DNA of 64,000 bases. It comes from Rhynchopus sp. YZ270_cl-10 (lineage: Eukaryota; Euglenozoa; Diplonemea; Diplonemida; Diplonemidae). The DNA lies in the NCBI GenBank assembly GCA_964035575.1, contig OZ037855.1:434001-498000 (forward strand), given 5' to 3'. This document shows positions 11,601-21,831 of the stretch, in pieces (position 1 is the stretch's first letter; each line of letters opens with the position of its first letter). The position numbers and the translations under genes are program-made. The notes below the pieces were generated by a model that searched no databases, had not been told where the DNA came from, and saw only the letters and a program-made list of their open reading frames with translations.

Positions 11601-14600
11601 TGCGCCGCAAGGGGTCGTTGCACACTCGTCAACTTCGCACATTGCAACCTGTGCACCTGTTGCAAACACAGCAACGTCATTGTCACAGGTGCACGTGAAG
11701 TCCTTGATGCTTCCAGGTGATGGGTTCGGGTCGTTGCAAGTCTGTCCAGCAGAACACGGGTTTGGGGTGCACTCGTCCTTCGAGCATGTGGCAGGTCCGT
11801 CTACTTGAGTGAGAGACGCGTCGTTGTCACATGTGCACACGAAGTCATGCTGGGAACCATACTTGGTGTCAGGGTCGCTGCAAGTCTGCCCTGTTCCGCA
11901 AGGGGCCACCATCGGAGCTGTGCACTCGTCAATGGCACAAGTTGCAGCAGTGCCAGTTGCAAACACAGCCATGTCATCGTCACAGGTGCATGTGAAGTCC
12001 TTGATGCTCGTCGGTGATGGGTTCGGGTCGTTGCAAGTCTGTCCAACAGAACACGGGTTTGGGGTGCACTCGTCCTTCGAGCACGTGGCAGGTCCGTCCA
12101 CCTTTGTGATGGCGGCGTCGTTGTCACATGTGCACACGAAGTCGTGCTGGGAAGCGTACTTGGTGTCAGGGTCGTTGCAGGTCTGTCCCATTCCACAAGG
12201 GGCCACCATCGGCGCTGTGCACTCGTCAATAGCACAAGTCGCAGCAGTGCCAGTTGCAAACACGGCCATGTCATCGTCGCAGGTGCATGTGAAGTCCTTG
12301 ATGCTCGTCGGTGATGGGTTGGGATCGTTGCAAGTCTGTCCAACAGAACACGGGTTTGGGGTGCACTCGTCCTTCGAGCACGTGGCAGGTCCGTCCACCT
12401 TTGTGAGAGACACGTCGTTGTCACATGTGCACACGAAGTCGTGCTGGGAACCATACTTGGTGTCAGGGTCGTTGCAGGTCTGCCCTGTTCCGCAAGGGGC
12501 CACCATCGGAGCTGTGCACTCGTCAATGGCACAAGTTGCAGCAGTGCCAGTCGCAAACACGGCCATGTCATCGTCGCAGGTGCATGTGAAGTCCTTGATG
12601 CTTCCAGGTGATGGGTTCGGGTCGTTGCAGGTCTGTCCCATCCCACATGGCACCGAAAGGCACTCGTCAGAGAAGCACGTGGCAGGTCCGTCGACATTTG
12701 TGATGGCGGCGTCGTTGTCACATGTGCACACGAAGTCGTGCTGGGAACCATACTTGGTGTCAGGGTCGTTGCAGGTCTGTCCCATTCCACACGGAGCTGC
12801 CACACACTCGTCAATGGCACAAGTCGCTGCAGCACCTGTTGCGAAGACAGCCATATCATCGTCGCAGGTGCACGTGAAGTCCTTGATGCTTGTCGGTGAT
12901 GTGTTCGGGTCAGCACAAGTCTGCCCAACCCCGCATGGCGCAGGAACCTCTAAACACTCGTCCAGGATCTGAACCTCGTTCGCCTTGTAGCGCATGAAGA
13001 AGGCCTCGTTCGTGTGGAAGCGGCGCCCAGGGGAAGACGGGTCGCTCCCCCACGAGTACCCGTAGCCACCTTCGTCATAGGTGCACGTGTTCCCCTTGCC
13101 CGACTGCGTGCCGTGTGCGGTGCGCCCCACAAGGTTCGGCGAGCCGTCAATGTTCCGCTTCCATGTGTGCGCCCACACAACGTCGCCAGTCGACGTCGTA
13201 GTCCACACCGTCTCCTCAGCCCACTGCGTCATCGACGTCACCTCGAAGGGTGTTGTAATCTGCTTCCCGTCCCCGTCCAGCTCCACAAGCTGGTACCTGT
13301 TCGGGTAGAAGTGGTCTGTGTCCATGTCACCCCACCCAAGCAGGAAGCGGTCGCAGTCGCCTGTCCCAAGCTTCGCCAGCTTCGCACTGCGGGCGCGCAG
13401 TGTGGGTGTCAGACCTGTCGGCCACGTCTTCAGCGTGATGGTCCCGTCCACCGTCACACGCATGAACCCAACGTTGTTCGACTTTGCGCCGTACGAGTCG
13501 TACTCCTCGGGTCCCACCCACACAACCGCAAAGCCGTCGCCACAGGGGACAATGTCCCCAAGCCAGCCTCCGATGGCCTGGCTGTACACGTTGCTGAACG
13601 GCGCCAGGGCAATGGGTCCGATCTTCGAGTTCACGTGGGTGCGCATCGTCATCCCGTTCTTGAAGACGTTTCCCGCATCGCACGCCTGCTTGCTGTCCGC
13701 AGGGTCTGTGCACTGCCCTCCCGAGTCCGAGCAGCACAGCGCCGCCAGCTCGTCCAGGTCTGCGTTGTACACCATCCGCCCTGTCTGCGTGTGGCCGTTC
13801 TGGCACGCCCACCCGCTCCCAGCACCCCTCACCCACGTCTCCGTGTCTGCGTCGTACATCCGCATCTCGTCTGCAACGTGGATGCCCCAACCTGCGTTGT
13901 AGAACGCCACGTACCAGTTCTTCGTCGGCACCCACTCCAGGTAGCGGAAGTCGGCTCCCTTCTGGAACGGGTACTTCCCCTCCTCGTCGCCGTTGGCCGC
14001 AATCACCTCATCGGGGAGCACCGTGAACCGACGCACCTCCCTCGACAGGTCGTACTCCACCTCCACAATCTTCAGGTTCCCCACCGACCCGCCCCAGGCA
14101 ACGTCGTACTCCGCACACAGCATTGCCAGCTTGTCGCCCTTCCCGCGGATGATGTTCCCACCCTGCACACATCCAGGCAGCTTCAGCTCCTTCACAATCG
14201 TCGCCTCCGTGTCGCTGTAGGTCACCTTCGTCACATACGTCGCCGCAGTGGTGAAGTCCTGTGTGTCCTCCTGCCAGTACACAAACATCGAGTTCGGGTC
14301 GTTCCAGTCCGCAAGCGTCTGCAGCGGCGCAGGCTGGCCGTTGCAGAAGTTCTCCGGACGCATCGACGTCAGTGTGCGTGCCCCCGTCGCACCACGCACA
14401 CGCCCCGACATGCAGTTCTGGTACACCGTCAGGCTCTCCACCGCACCCATCACCTTGTTCGCCTGCGGTCTGCATGGGCACTGGTTCCCCACGGTGTTCC
14501 CCGCCTTCATGTCCACGCACCCGTCGTAGCTTGACTTCCAGTGCGGTGCCCACTGCTGCTGGATGAACGTCACGTCGTTCTGGCACGTCTTCATGGTGAT

Positions 14601-15373
14601 CCCAAAGTATACATGCAGACACAGCGTCTCCATCGCTGCTGGGTAGATCGCCTGCAGGTTGTTTGCCGCCGGTGTGTCCCAGATGAACTTCGTTGCCGAC
14701 GCCAGCTCCGTCACACAGTCGACCTTGGTGAAGGTGAAGTCCCCGTTGTACGAGAGACACATCCCATCATCCATGTCCTTCACGTACGTCTCCCCCGTCG
14801 CCTGGTCGTAGCCCACCGCCTCAATGCAGTACTTGTACTTCCCCGGCCCACACAGCGCATTCGGCATGTCCCCTCCCAGCACTCCGGCACTGCTCAGCGC
14901 AAGCAGCAGCGTCACTGCACACACCCGCCTCATCGCTGCCATCGCAAGACAACCACGCGTTCGTTGCAAGGGCGAGACAGACAGAAGAGTCAAAAAAAAA
15001 AAGTAGAAATGTGTATGATGTAAGATAATGTGTTACTGGACGTGGGATGGTGGCGTGTGGAGGTCAACTCATTGTCAATATGCGCGTGTGGTACAAGTGG
15101 GACTGTAGTTCAGTCTGGAAAGCCTGATGAGGAACGGGTCCGAACATACCAAACCGTGTTACAACGCTTGGAGTCATCGGTTGGAATAGGGTTGATCGAC
15201 AATGTGCAGCAAAGAAAGCGGAATGGGGTGGGGGAGTGGGGAGTTTCATGTTCACATTACATTCGCGAGGGACACCCACCCAAAAAGGCATGTCCTAGCA
15301 ACAAGAACCACAATGATAAGTATGCAATGAGGTGTAACGGAACCAGTGCGTAGTGCTCAACAAGACGAGCAAA
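8628..15373. repeat. Tandem duplication, copy B
   Basis: Second copy of the block at 1-6746, in direct orientation. The copies diverge abruptly after 15373. Confidence 0.95.
8928..14942 (-). CDS. Giant EGF-repeat type I surface protein, copy B
   Basis: The translation of 2004 residues is the same as that of the first copy: signal peptide, N-terminal Cys/Trp-rich region, 23 EGF-like modules, Pro/Thr stalk, one membrane segment and a short tail. The start at 14942 is chosen by the same signal peptide. I see no substitutions in the coding region, including in the internally repetitive EGF DNA where slippage would be expected. The duplication is therefore very young, or the copies are homogenised by gene conversion. 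Confidence 0.9.
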   Translation of the reverse strand: MAAMRRVCAVTLLLALSSAGVLGGDMPNALCGPGKYKYCIEAVGYDQATGETYVKDMDDGMCLSYNGDFTFTKVDCVTELASATKFIWDTPAANNLQAIYPAAMETLCLHVYFGITMKTCQNDVTFIQQQWAPHWKSSYDGCVDMKAGNTVGNQCPCRPQANKVMGAVESLTVYQNCMSGRVRGATGARTLTSMRPENFCNGQPAPLQTLADWNDPNSMFVYWQEDTQDFTTAATYVTKVTYSDTEATIVKELKLPGCVQGGNIIRGKGDKLAMLCAEYDVAWGGSVGNLKIVEVEYDLSREVRRFTVLPDEVIAANGDEEGKYPFQKGADFRYLEWVPTKNWYVAFYNAGWGIHVADEMRMYDADTETWVRGAGSGWACQNGHTQTGRMVYNADLDELAALCCSDSGGQCTDPADSKQACDAGNVFKNGMTMRTHVNSKIGPIALAPFSNVYSQAIGGWLGDIVPCGDGFAVVWVGPEEYDSYGAKSNNVGFMRVTVDGTITLKTWPTGLTPTLRARSAKLAKLGTGDCDRFLLGWGDMDTDHFYPNRYQLVELDGDGKQITTPFEVTSMTQWAEETVWTTTSTGDVVWAHTWKRNIDGSPNLVGRTAHGTQSGKGNTCTYDEGGYGYSWGSDPSSPGRRFHTNEAFFMRYKANEVQILDECLEVPAPCGVGQTCADPNTSPTSIKDFTCTCDDDMAVFATGAAATCAIDECVAAPCGMGQTCNDPDTKYGSQHDFVCTCDNDAAITNVDGPATCFSDECLSVPCGMGQTCNDPNPSPGSIKDFTCTCDDDMAVFATGTAATCAIDECTAPMVAPCGTGQTCNDPDTKYGSQHDFVCTCDNDVSLTKVDGPATCSKDECTPNPCSVGQTCNDPNPSPTSIKDFTCTCDDDMAVFATGTAATCAIDECTAPMVAPCGMGQTCNDPDTKYASQHDFVCTCDNDAAITKVDGPATCSKDECTPNPCSVGQTCNDPNPSPTSIKDFTCTCDDDMAVFATGTAATCAIDECTAPMVAPCGTGQTCSDPDTKYGSQHDFVCTCDNDASLTQVDGPATCSKDECTPNPCSAGQTCNDPNPSPGSIKDFTCTCDNDVAVFATGAQVAMCEVDECATTPCGAGQSCIDADTKIASRNDFVCTCSNDAAITQTGSAAMCTVDECLTMPCGTQKCTDTNNAANSLTDFECECANGVKNVGGPATCMSGSNDECLSDPCSGQTCVDPDTTVASTLDYLCTCVTGTGSATGMPAVCVVDECETDPCGSSQDCADPVQTDASKDDFECSCRAPAAGKMVGALATCEVDECLASPCAVGQTCLDANKAPTSVLDFTCTCDSNGVQATGGAATCEADECAAMPCGTGQTCNDPDMSYVSQHDFVCTCDNDAALTKVDGPATCFSDECRNSPCAMGQTCNDPNPAKASLKDFTCTCDSNGVQATGGAATCEVDECAATPCGTGQTCNDPDMSYMSQHDFVCTCDNDMSLTKVDGPATCFSDECRNSPCATGQTCNDPNPTRTSLKDFTCTCDSNGVQATGGAATCEVDECATAPCGTGQTCNDPDMSYMSQHDFVCTCDNDVSLTKVDGPATCFSDECRNSPCGMGQTCNDPNPTRTSLKDFTCTCDSNGVQATGGSATCAEDECTTPTIPPCGMGQTCKDPNTSYLSKHDFVCTCDNDVARTNVDGPARCFSDECRNAPCGSGQKCEDPNQGFDTLKDFTCTCANGVQAVGGAATCELDECEKKPCGADQTCVDDDTRYTARRDYMCACVQTGTKARGQPANCDLRATSEPGIDTLAPVDTAAPTFPPNVQPTDAPTFPPNVVPTLPPAVPETFPPNVPETRVPMTTEVTGRVNQTVGGGKPFDKKEYKRIVSEKTGVPEDEFEVTTTTLPDGSIGVGTTFTGDNGASAQKALEEAHKNPTQDLKDLGFTTLGGAEEETPAPEDDDSGMPWWVWLLAGLGVVGCVGALAAGARKKMGNDSVKLDDFMETQDQVYGEDPYMHNTSQAMQPAPPRMEMASI

Positions 15374-16425
15374 GAGAGGAGTGGTTAATGCTTGCACACA
15401 AAACTTCCTTGTTATTTTCTCCGCATTCACAGAACACTAGAGGGTAAGGTCGCCAGAGGATGCGTGAGAGGAATAGCATAAAATGAGCTTTGTAAGAAGC
15501 AGTATAGGCAGGGTAAACAATGACGTTGACAGTGCAAACGCACTACAAAAAACAAGATGGAGCGAACTCTGGTCGCGGACCCACAGAAAACATAAGGTCC
15601 ATCCTTTTAACTCTGTTTTAGTGAGATAAATACTTTCCACGTTCGCCTGGGACGTACAGAATAACGACAATGGGAGCAGAAAAGAGCAACCCAAGGCTAG
15701 GCGCCGTAATAAGTCAGAACACGATACGCAGTTCATAAACCATTAGGATTAGAGTAGCAAAGAAGCCACACAAAACAGAGAGCAGCAACAATGAAGAAAG
15801 CTGCCACCAAACGATGGGACACAGTTCTACTGCCCAGCATTTAACAACCCCAGCGTGGGTTCAACTTACGCTAGTGGGGGTAGGGCGTTGTACCTCCGTG
15901 AGGACAAAAGAGATTAGTCCCGCAAGACCCTCCGGACAACGGGAGGAAATACAGATGCACACAATTGGAAAAGAAAAGTTTGTGTGTTGAACCTAAGTTG
16001 CTCGTACTTATACACCATAAAAGTGCATCGGAGGGAAAGTGTACGCAGCAGTAGAACTAATGTAAGTCTAGGCCCCGTGCTGGACATTGGTCGTGTTTCT
16101 ACTACAATTCAGAGTCCTGTCTCTGTCCTGCAAGTGCAAATTGACACCAAGTCCTGTGCACCTGTGCACCGAGAGTGGCTGTGGCAGAGGTAACTGAGGT
16201 AACCAACAATAAAAAAAAAATCCACCTTCACTTTTGTTTCTCACAAGAACTTTGAAGTTGACAGAAATTGAAAACCCTTGGATTCCTTCTCAACACGTAC
16301 GTGTTTCGTGCGACTCTTCTTCAGGTGAATCTTCTTGAAAAACAGGTGGCTGTGCACCAACAAGTGTTGTAGTAAATGACAAAGCATTCCTCTCAACACC
16401 AAGCAACACAACTCGGTGTGCAGTC
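14943..16425. other. Spacer with no supported gene
   Basis: The duplicated block ends at 15373; the rest is unique. A weak relative of the stem-loop family lies at 15987-16016. Near 15845-15882 a small hairpin pairs CCCC-AGCGT with ACGCT-AGT-GGGG. I see no tRNA or other recognisable RNA gene. Confidence 0.6.
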
Positions 16426-18522
16426 TCAGTGTTCGCAAAGATTGATCTCCTCTGTGCACTCTTCATTCTGAGCCACGATGTAGCTTCTGCGCTCCTCCAT
16501 GAGCTTCTCCCTGTTCTCCTTCGCCTTCTCAAGAGTGATGACGTCCTGCTGACGTGGCACAGTCGCAGAAGACGTGATCGGATTCGCAGGGTCCACCACA
16601 AAGAAGACAAGCATCTTCCGCGCTCCAGGTTTCGTGTCGTCCACAAGCTGGAAGGGAGCTGCACGGTGCTGCAGGTCGTTTGGGAAGACGATGCACCTGC
16701 CCTCTGGCGTCGACACCTCGCCACGCCACTTGTTCTTCTCGTCCCCGTTCTCCACACGGTAGCGCAGAAAGATGTGCTGGTGCTCACTTTGTGGGTAGTC
16801 AAACTCTACTTCGTCCACTTCCTCACGGAACTCAAGGTGGCTCGACGTCACGTTCTCCTGCTTGTAGTAGTAGATGCACGTCGCCACAATGTTCTCGTGC
16901 TGCATGCCCTCCAGGTGCCACGTCCCTCCAGGGTACACAGGGTCCTCGGGTGTCAGCACAATGTCTGCCGCTTTCACAATCACCTGCAGGTTGCTCCCCA
17001 CTTCAAGAGGGAACGTTCCTTCCACCTCACGTCTGCGCATGGCCATCTCCTCTGCCTTCCGCTTCACTGCCTGCGTCTTTAAGTCGTACACTTCACGTCC
17101 GTAAGCGTCAGGCTGTTTCTCAAAGGCTTTGTTCACCAACGTGCACACACGTGCTCTGTGTGCAGTCGCATCCTCGTGCTTCGAGCATTCAATCACAAAG
17201 GCAGCCACTTTCCTGAGCAACTCGTCACCGTTACCTTCGACCGTCGTGTCGGTGAACGTTCCGTATCCAAGCTCCGTGGCAACTTCCTGCATACTCCCGT
17301 CTTTGTTGTCAAATTTGTACTCTTTCAGCAACGCAAACAGCGTGTCCTCAAAGACACTGCTTCTTGCAGTCATGCCCTTCGTCACAGCATCCACCTTTCC
17401 GACCAGCTCGTTCTCCTGGTAGAAATCATAAAAGGGGTAGTCCTGTTCCCACCACTCCCCATTCACGAGTTCGGCCATCATGGACGCAGACACCTCATCC
17501 ACTTCCTTCTGCTCCAGGTCGTCCAGCTCAGGTTCGTCCTCAATGACAATCTCTGTCGTGTTCGTGGGGTCACGGCAGGTGCGCAACAAAGGAAGGAAGC
17601 GCCCCAGTGCGTCAGTGACGACTGCCTCCACCTCTGGGCCGTGCTTCGCAGGGTCGACGTTGTTGATGTATGACAGCTGCGTTGCCTCTGCTTCCCCCGA
17701 CACCTTGAACTCGGCAGGGAGCCACTGCAGCTGCGACGCGGGCCGTCTCCTCAGGAAGGCGGGGGACGCGACCTCCTCTGCGGGTGCAGACTCAGGCGCG
17801 TAGCAGTACAGCGATGGGTGCACGAGGTCCATCACTTGGTTGTTGCTGCCAGGGTGCCAGTCAGGCACCGTGCGGAAGGGGGCAAGGGCTGTGTCCAGGC
17901 GTGCGGCCATGCCCTCAGGCATCAGGTCGTCCTGCGCACGCATGCAGAGAGGCGGTGGTGTGGCCTTCGGCTCGCACGACCTGATCAGTGCTGCCTCGCT
18001 GCTGAGTTCAGCAAGCAGCGACAGCGCCGCACTCTCCGTGTCAAAGGGGGTGGGGTTCACGATGTTTTCGTTCTTGTTCTCAAAGGCGAGGAGAAGCTCT
18101 TTGTGCCATTTGGCGGTGATGTTGTCATCGAAGATCTTCTCAAACCAACGTGGCTTCTTGCGCAGCTCAAAACGCGCTTCAGACGCGGCACGGTCGAGCC
18201 TCTCGATCTTGACCTGCAGACGCACCTGGCGCAGGGCCACAGTGTCACCCTTGAGCGTGCTGCACATCTCCGCATCTTCATCCTCGCACGGCACACCATC
18301 CACGACAAGCTGCATCAGCTGTGGGTCCACACGCAGTGCAGTTGCTGCACGCACCTTCACTGCACGCACCACATCGTCTGTGTTCACCTCCACAGACACG
18401 GTGGGGAACGGCGGAAGCTCAGCGCGGATCAACATCTTATCCCTTAGCATTGCTGTAGTGTGAATCCGTTGTGTGCACCTATACAACGGAAGCGCCTTTG
18501 TGTGCCGGAGAAGTCTGTGCAT
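16426..18522 (-). CDS. DUF4246 family protein (2OG-oxygenase-like)
   Basis: The protein has 698 residues and no introns. The C-terminal half carries the hallmarks of the DUF4246 family, best known from fungi: GTWHLEGMQHENIVATCIYY near 530, then GRCIVFPNDLQHRAAPF near 607 followed by DTKPGARKMLVFFVVDP. The family has a double-stranded beta-helix, oxygenase-like fold; His/Glu in HLEG and His in QHRAAPF are plausible metal ligands (inference). Substrate is unknown. The first 25 residues (MHRLLRHTKALPLYRCTQRI) are basic and lack acidic residues, which suits a mitochondrial targeting signal. The N-terminal 120 residues look like a small separate domain. A KAKENREKLMEERR helix lies near the C-terminus. 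Confidence 0.88.
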   Translation of the reverse strand: MHRLLRHTKALPLYRCTQRIHTTAMLRDKMLIRAELPPFPTVSVEVNTDDVVRAVKVRAATALRVDPQLMQLVVDGVPCEDEDAEMCSTLKGDTVALRQVRLQVKIERLDRAASEARFELRKKPRWFEKIFDDNITAKWHKELLLAFENKNENIVNPTPFDTESAALSLLAELSSEAALIRSCEPKATPPPLCMRAQDDLMPEGMAARLDTALAPFRTVPDWHPGSNNQVMDLVHPSLYCYAPESAPAEEVASPAFLRRRPASQLQWLPAEFKVSGEAEATQLSYINNVDPAKHGPEVEAVVTDALGRFLPLLRTCRDPTNTTEIVIEDEPELDDLEQKEVDEVSASMMAELVNGEWWEQDYPFYDFYQENELVGKVDAVTKGMTARSSVFEDTLFALLKEYKFDNKDGSMQEVATELGYGTFTDTTVEGNGDELLRKVAAFVIECSKHEDATAHRARVCTLVNKAFEKQPDAYGREVYDLKTQAVKRKAEEMAMRRREVEGTFPLEVGSNLQVIVKAADIVLTPEDPVYPGGTWHLEGMQHENIVATCIYYYKQENVTSSHLEFREEVDEVEFDYPQSEHQHIFLRYRVENGDEKNKWRGEVSTPEGRCIVFPNDLQHRAAPFQLVDDTKPGARKMLVFFVVDPANPITSSATVPRQQDVITLEKAKENREKLMEERRSYIVAQNEECTEEINLCEH

Positions 18523-19331
18523 CTTTGAACAGCAAATGCTTGCACTTCTACACCTGCACCTCTGTGTTCAAATATTCTGTACGCGAGTAGTGAGGGCAAA
18601 GGGGGGGAGGAAGAGGAAGGCTAATGACAGTGTTAGGGGGTATTCTCTTTTGGCTATTGTGGCATTCATTTCGGTACTTTTCTTTTAATAAAATGGGGGG
18701 AGAGGTCACTTCTGTGCAGCCACTCTGATAGAGAGATGGCGTACAGAAGCTTGGGTAGGGGGGAAAGCAGAGCTTTCAAAAAGCTCCTCTTTGCATTTTG
18801 TCCCTATCCTTGCAGAGACACACACGCACACAGCATTTTTTTTTTTCTTCCGAACGGGAAAAAAAAAAAGCAAAATGAAAATTAGGAGACCACTCTTCAT
18901 AACTAAAACCAAAAAAAATAAAAATAAAACTACGCCTGCCTCATGCGTATCTTTCACACACAACTCTGAACGACAGATATTACCATTCACATTTCAGGAA
19001 AAAAAACGGGTATTTTTTTATTATACCCCAACCATCGCCCCCCTTCCGCACAATTGGCAAGTTGTTGCTGTGAAGAACAAAAAGGAACGATAGGGATTTG
19101 TGAAAAAAACCAGTAAGATCTCCCCCTCAGCTCACACACCTTGGTAAAAAAAAGAGTCAAAAAAAAAAAAATATTGTTCAGACATCCATGGCTGGACACT
19201 GTTTCTTTTATTATGTCTTTAGTTCCCCCTCCACCCTTTACCAATATTTTTTCTGCATTTTTTTTCTTAGCTTTTCGCGTCTTATTGGGTGTGCGTGGAG
19301 GGTAAGGGATGCCCGCCTTAGGGAAAGAAAA
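18523..19331. other. AT-rich spacer
   Basis: Homopolymer A and T runs dominate, with an oligo-C/T tract near 19210-19240. Nothing gene-like is visible. Confidence 0.6.
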
Positions 19332-19562
19332 TCAGTATCTGGGTGCCTTGACCACCTTGGGTGCGCCACCTGCTGCTGCCTTTTCCTTCTCTGCTGCCTC
19401 CTTCTTTGCCAGGGCTGCCTCCTGCTTCTTGCGCATGATGTCAGCGTCGGACTCCTTCGCTGCCTTAAAGTCCTTCCCATCGGAACGCTTTCCCTTGCCG
19501 TCATCCGCGTGCTTTGCTGCGTTCTTGGCACGCGCCATGTCACGCTGGTTTCCACGTGCCAT
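19332..19562 (-). CDS. SERF: SERF-like small basic protein (4F5 domain)
   Basis: The protein has 76 residues and begins MARGNQRDMARAKNAAKHAD. This matches the start of the SERF/4F5 family (MARGNQRELARQKN in animals). The rest is Lys/Ala/Glu-rich and probably helical or disordered (KKQEAALAKKEAAEKEKAAA), ending in APRY. SERF proteins are small, charged nucleic-acid-binding and amyloid-modifying factors. The length is normal for the family and the ATG at 19562 is set by the conserved N-terminus. It has no introns. Confidence 0.9.
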   Translation of the reverse strand: MARGNQRDMARAKNAAKHADDGKGKRSDGKDFKAAKESDADIMRKKQEAALAKKEAAEKEKAAAGGAPKVVKAPRY

Positions 19563-20293
19563 TGTGTTTTTTTGTTGTTGAGTTTTTTTTGATAGTGTTT
19601 TGTCCTGGAGGGAGAAGGGTGCTGAAGTGAAGGAGGGAGGAGGGAGGCCAGGTCACATGACTACCAAAAAAAGCAGGTTACTTCACACGACCGCCATAGG
19701 GTTGGCACAAAACTGCTCAAATGACTGTTGGTAGTACGTTACCCACTCAGTGAGAACAGGGGTTCCAACCCATATACCACAAATCCACCATCGAACAGGG
19801 AAAGTATTTTTAAAAAGAAAGCGTGAACATGACGCCACAGAACAGACCTGCTGAACAGGATATCAAACTGCCAGCACCATCCCTCCGTCAGACAACGTTA
19901 CCAGCTAAGCATGCGTCGTCACAAGATGAAGGCGGCCAGGGAGGTGATAAAAGAGGGAGAGAGAGAGAGAGAGAGAGGGGTGAGACGTTATTATCGTTGT
20001 CTTTATTTCTATGAAAGGCGCAACCCTGTGCTGGGGATGCTCCGTGCGCTGTACCTCATAAGTACGACATGTGGAAAGGAGATGAGTTCTCCGTGCAAGA
20101 AGAGGGGCTAGAAAATGGGTAAAACTTTGCGAAGACAAAGTAACTTCAACATTCAGGTTCAGAACAAAGCTTTCATGAGACGTAAGGCCAAACGTAGTTA
20201 GCTGCTTTTGACGCTTTGTTTCTAAGGTTACATAATGCGATGTAAGGAAGGTGTGCAGGCTCGTCGTGTTGAAAACAATCACACTTATTAGTA
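19563..20293. other. Spacer with no supported gene
   Basis: A GA-rich run lies near 19950-19980. No reading frame resembles a gene and I see no structured RNA. Confidence 0.55.
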
Positions 20294-21496
20294 TTAGTCA
20301 CCGCTCAGTTGCATCGCCAAGCACAGAGTGCTCTCCTTCTGCATTTTGTAGTCTGCAAGGGTGCATCCATTCTCAAGCTGCTTCCCTGCGAAGATCAGAC
20401 GCTGCTTGTTTGCTGCGAGGGCTGTCTTCTCCTCGATCTTCAGCTTCACATTCTCGATGCTCTCATCACACAAAACTTCGAGTGTAATGCAATTCCCTTT
20501 CAGAGTTCTCACGAAGATCTGCATACCCTGTGCAAGGTGTGTGGTGGGTTTTGGCGCGGGGTGGTTAGATAACGTCACTTCCGGGAAAACTGTGGGAAAT
20601 GAGCTGGGAGACATGGCAGGTTGGCTGGTGGGCATACCTTTGGCTGTGGACGCACAATTTCTTCATCGTTATCTGTCTGCGAAGAGAACACCACCAAGTA
20701 CACAGTGCTCTCCTTCTGTATGTTGCACTCCACAAGGGTGCGTCCGTCTACAAGCTCGTTGTCTTCCATGACAAGACACTGCTGGTCTGGCGGGATGCCC
20801 TCCTTGTCCTCGATCTTCTCCTTCACATCAAGGACGGTATTACACGGGTTTACTTCGAGACGGATTGTCTTCCCTGCCCCTGCCGTCGACTTCACGAAGA
20901 TATGCATCTGTAAGGTAAGAGGTGGAGAAACGTAAACCTGCCGAAATGAAAAACAGGGCTTGGAAGGAGACGCAGTCGCTAAGAGTCACATACAGTTTCC
21001 CTCACCGCACATGATGGGTCAATAACAAAACATTACCTTAAGAAGCTTCAGCACAAAGTCCAGATGCGCCACCAGCATAAACTTCGTTGTGTCTGGGTAC
21101 TCCTTGCCCCCAATGGTGAGATGCACATCTTCTGGGCGCACACTCTCCTTTGCAGCAACCATCTTTTTAAAGTCGAAGAGGCTCGTGTTTCTCGTGAAGT
21201 TAAGTTCCACGGAAAACACGCGTGAGGACTCGGGTACTTCCACGTCTATCTTGTATTTCTCCTGCGGGTGAGTGGAATGAAGAGAAAATACGACAAACGC
21301 AGACAGCAGATGTGACTGCTTCCTGCGCACTGTTCGTCTACACAAGGAAGTGAGCAGAACCGACCTTGCTTACTACACGCGAGTGCAGTGAGATGCAGGT
21401 CGGAGTCAGTATGTCTCCTCTGTGGTGGTGGCATACCTGCGTCTGTGGAGCCATGTCATCCGTACCACCTGCGGGCAAGGGTGTTGGCGTTACCAT
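20294..21496 (-). CDS. Triple ubiquitin-like protein, four exons
   Basis: Exons are 21496-21437, 21261-21037, 20907-20638 and 20527-20294, all phase 0; introns are 175, 129 and 110 nt with GTATGC or GTAATG donors and CAG acceptors. The spliced protein has 262 residues. Exon 1 encodes a 20-residue leader. Exons 2, 3 and 4 each encode one ubiquitin-like domain. The first is very diverged ([17 protein letters not shown]). The second has [13 protein letters not shown] and [12 protein letters not shown], followed by an acidic linker. The third begins [10 protein letters not shown] and keeps [13 protein letters not shown] and QKEST. It ends LSGD with no Gly-Gly, so it should not be processed or conjugated like ubiquitin. 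It may act as a scaffold or proteasome-shuttle-like protein (inference). Confidence 0.85.
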
Positions 21497-21831
21497 GGTG
21501 TAGTGTAGTGTAATACTGTGATGTGAACATCATACCCCTGAACAGCTGGGTATTAATGAGAGTTGCCCCGCTCGCCTTTTCAGCATTTTTGACCCTGAAA
21601 TATTCCCCTCATTGGGAGTATAAACGAATATTTGTGAACATTTAAGACATCGCCATTTTGTCTATTTTTTCCGAATTTACCCCACTGCCTACGATGAGCC
21701 TAAAAGGCAACCGGTGTTTCCAAGCCTTTTTTGTGGCATCAGGGTCACCTCTGTAAACCCTAGACATTTTCCCGCCAAAATCTGGCCATAAAATCGTGAC
21801 CCTATCTCCCACACTTGGGCACAGCTAACTT
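21497..21831. other. Short spacer
   Basis: No gene or strong repeat is seen. Confidence 0.5.

Noticed and set aside
19725-19790. GGGTTCCAACCC considered as a tRNA T-arm
   Set aside because: No matching acceptor, D or anticodon stems could be drawn on either strand.
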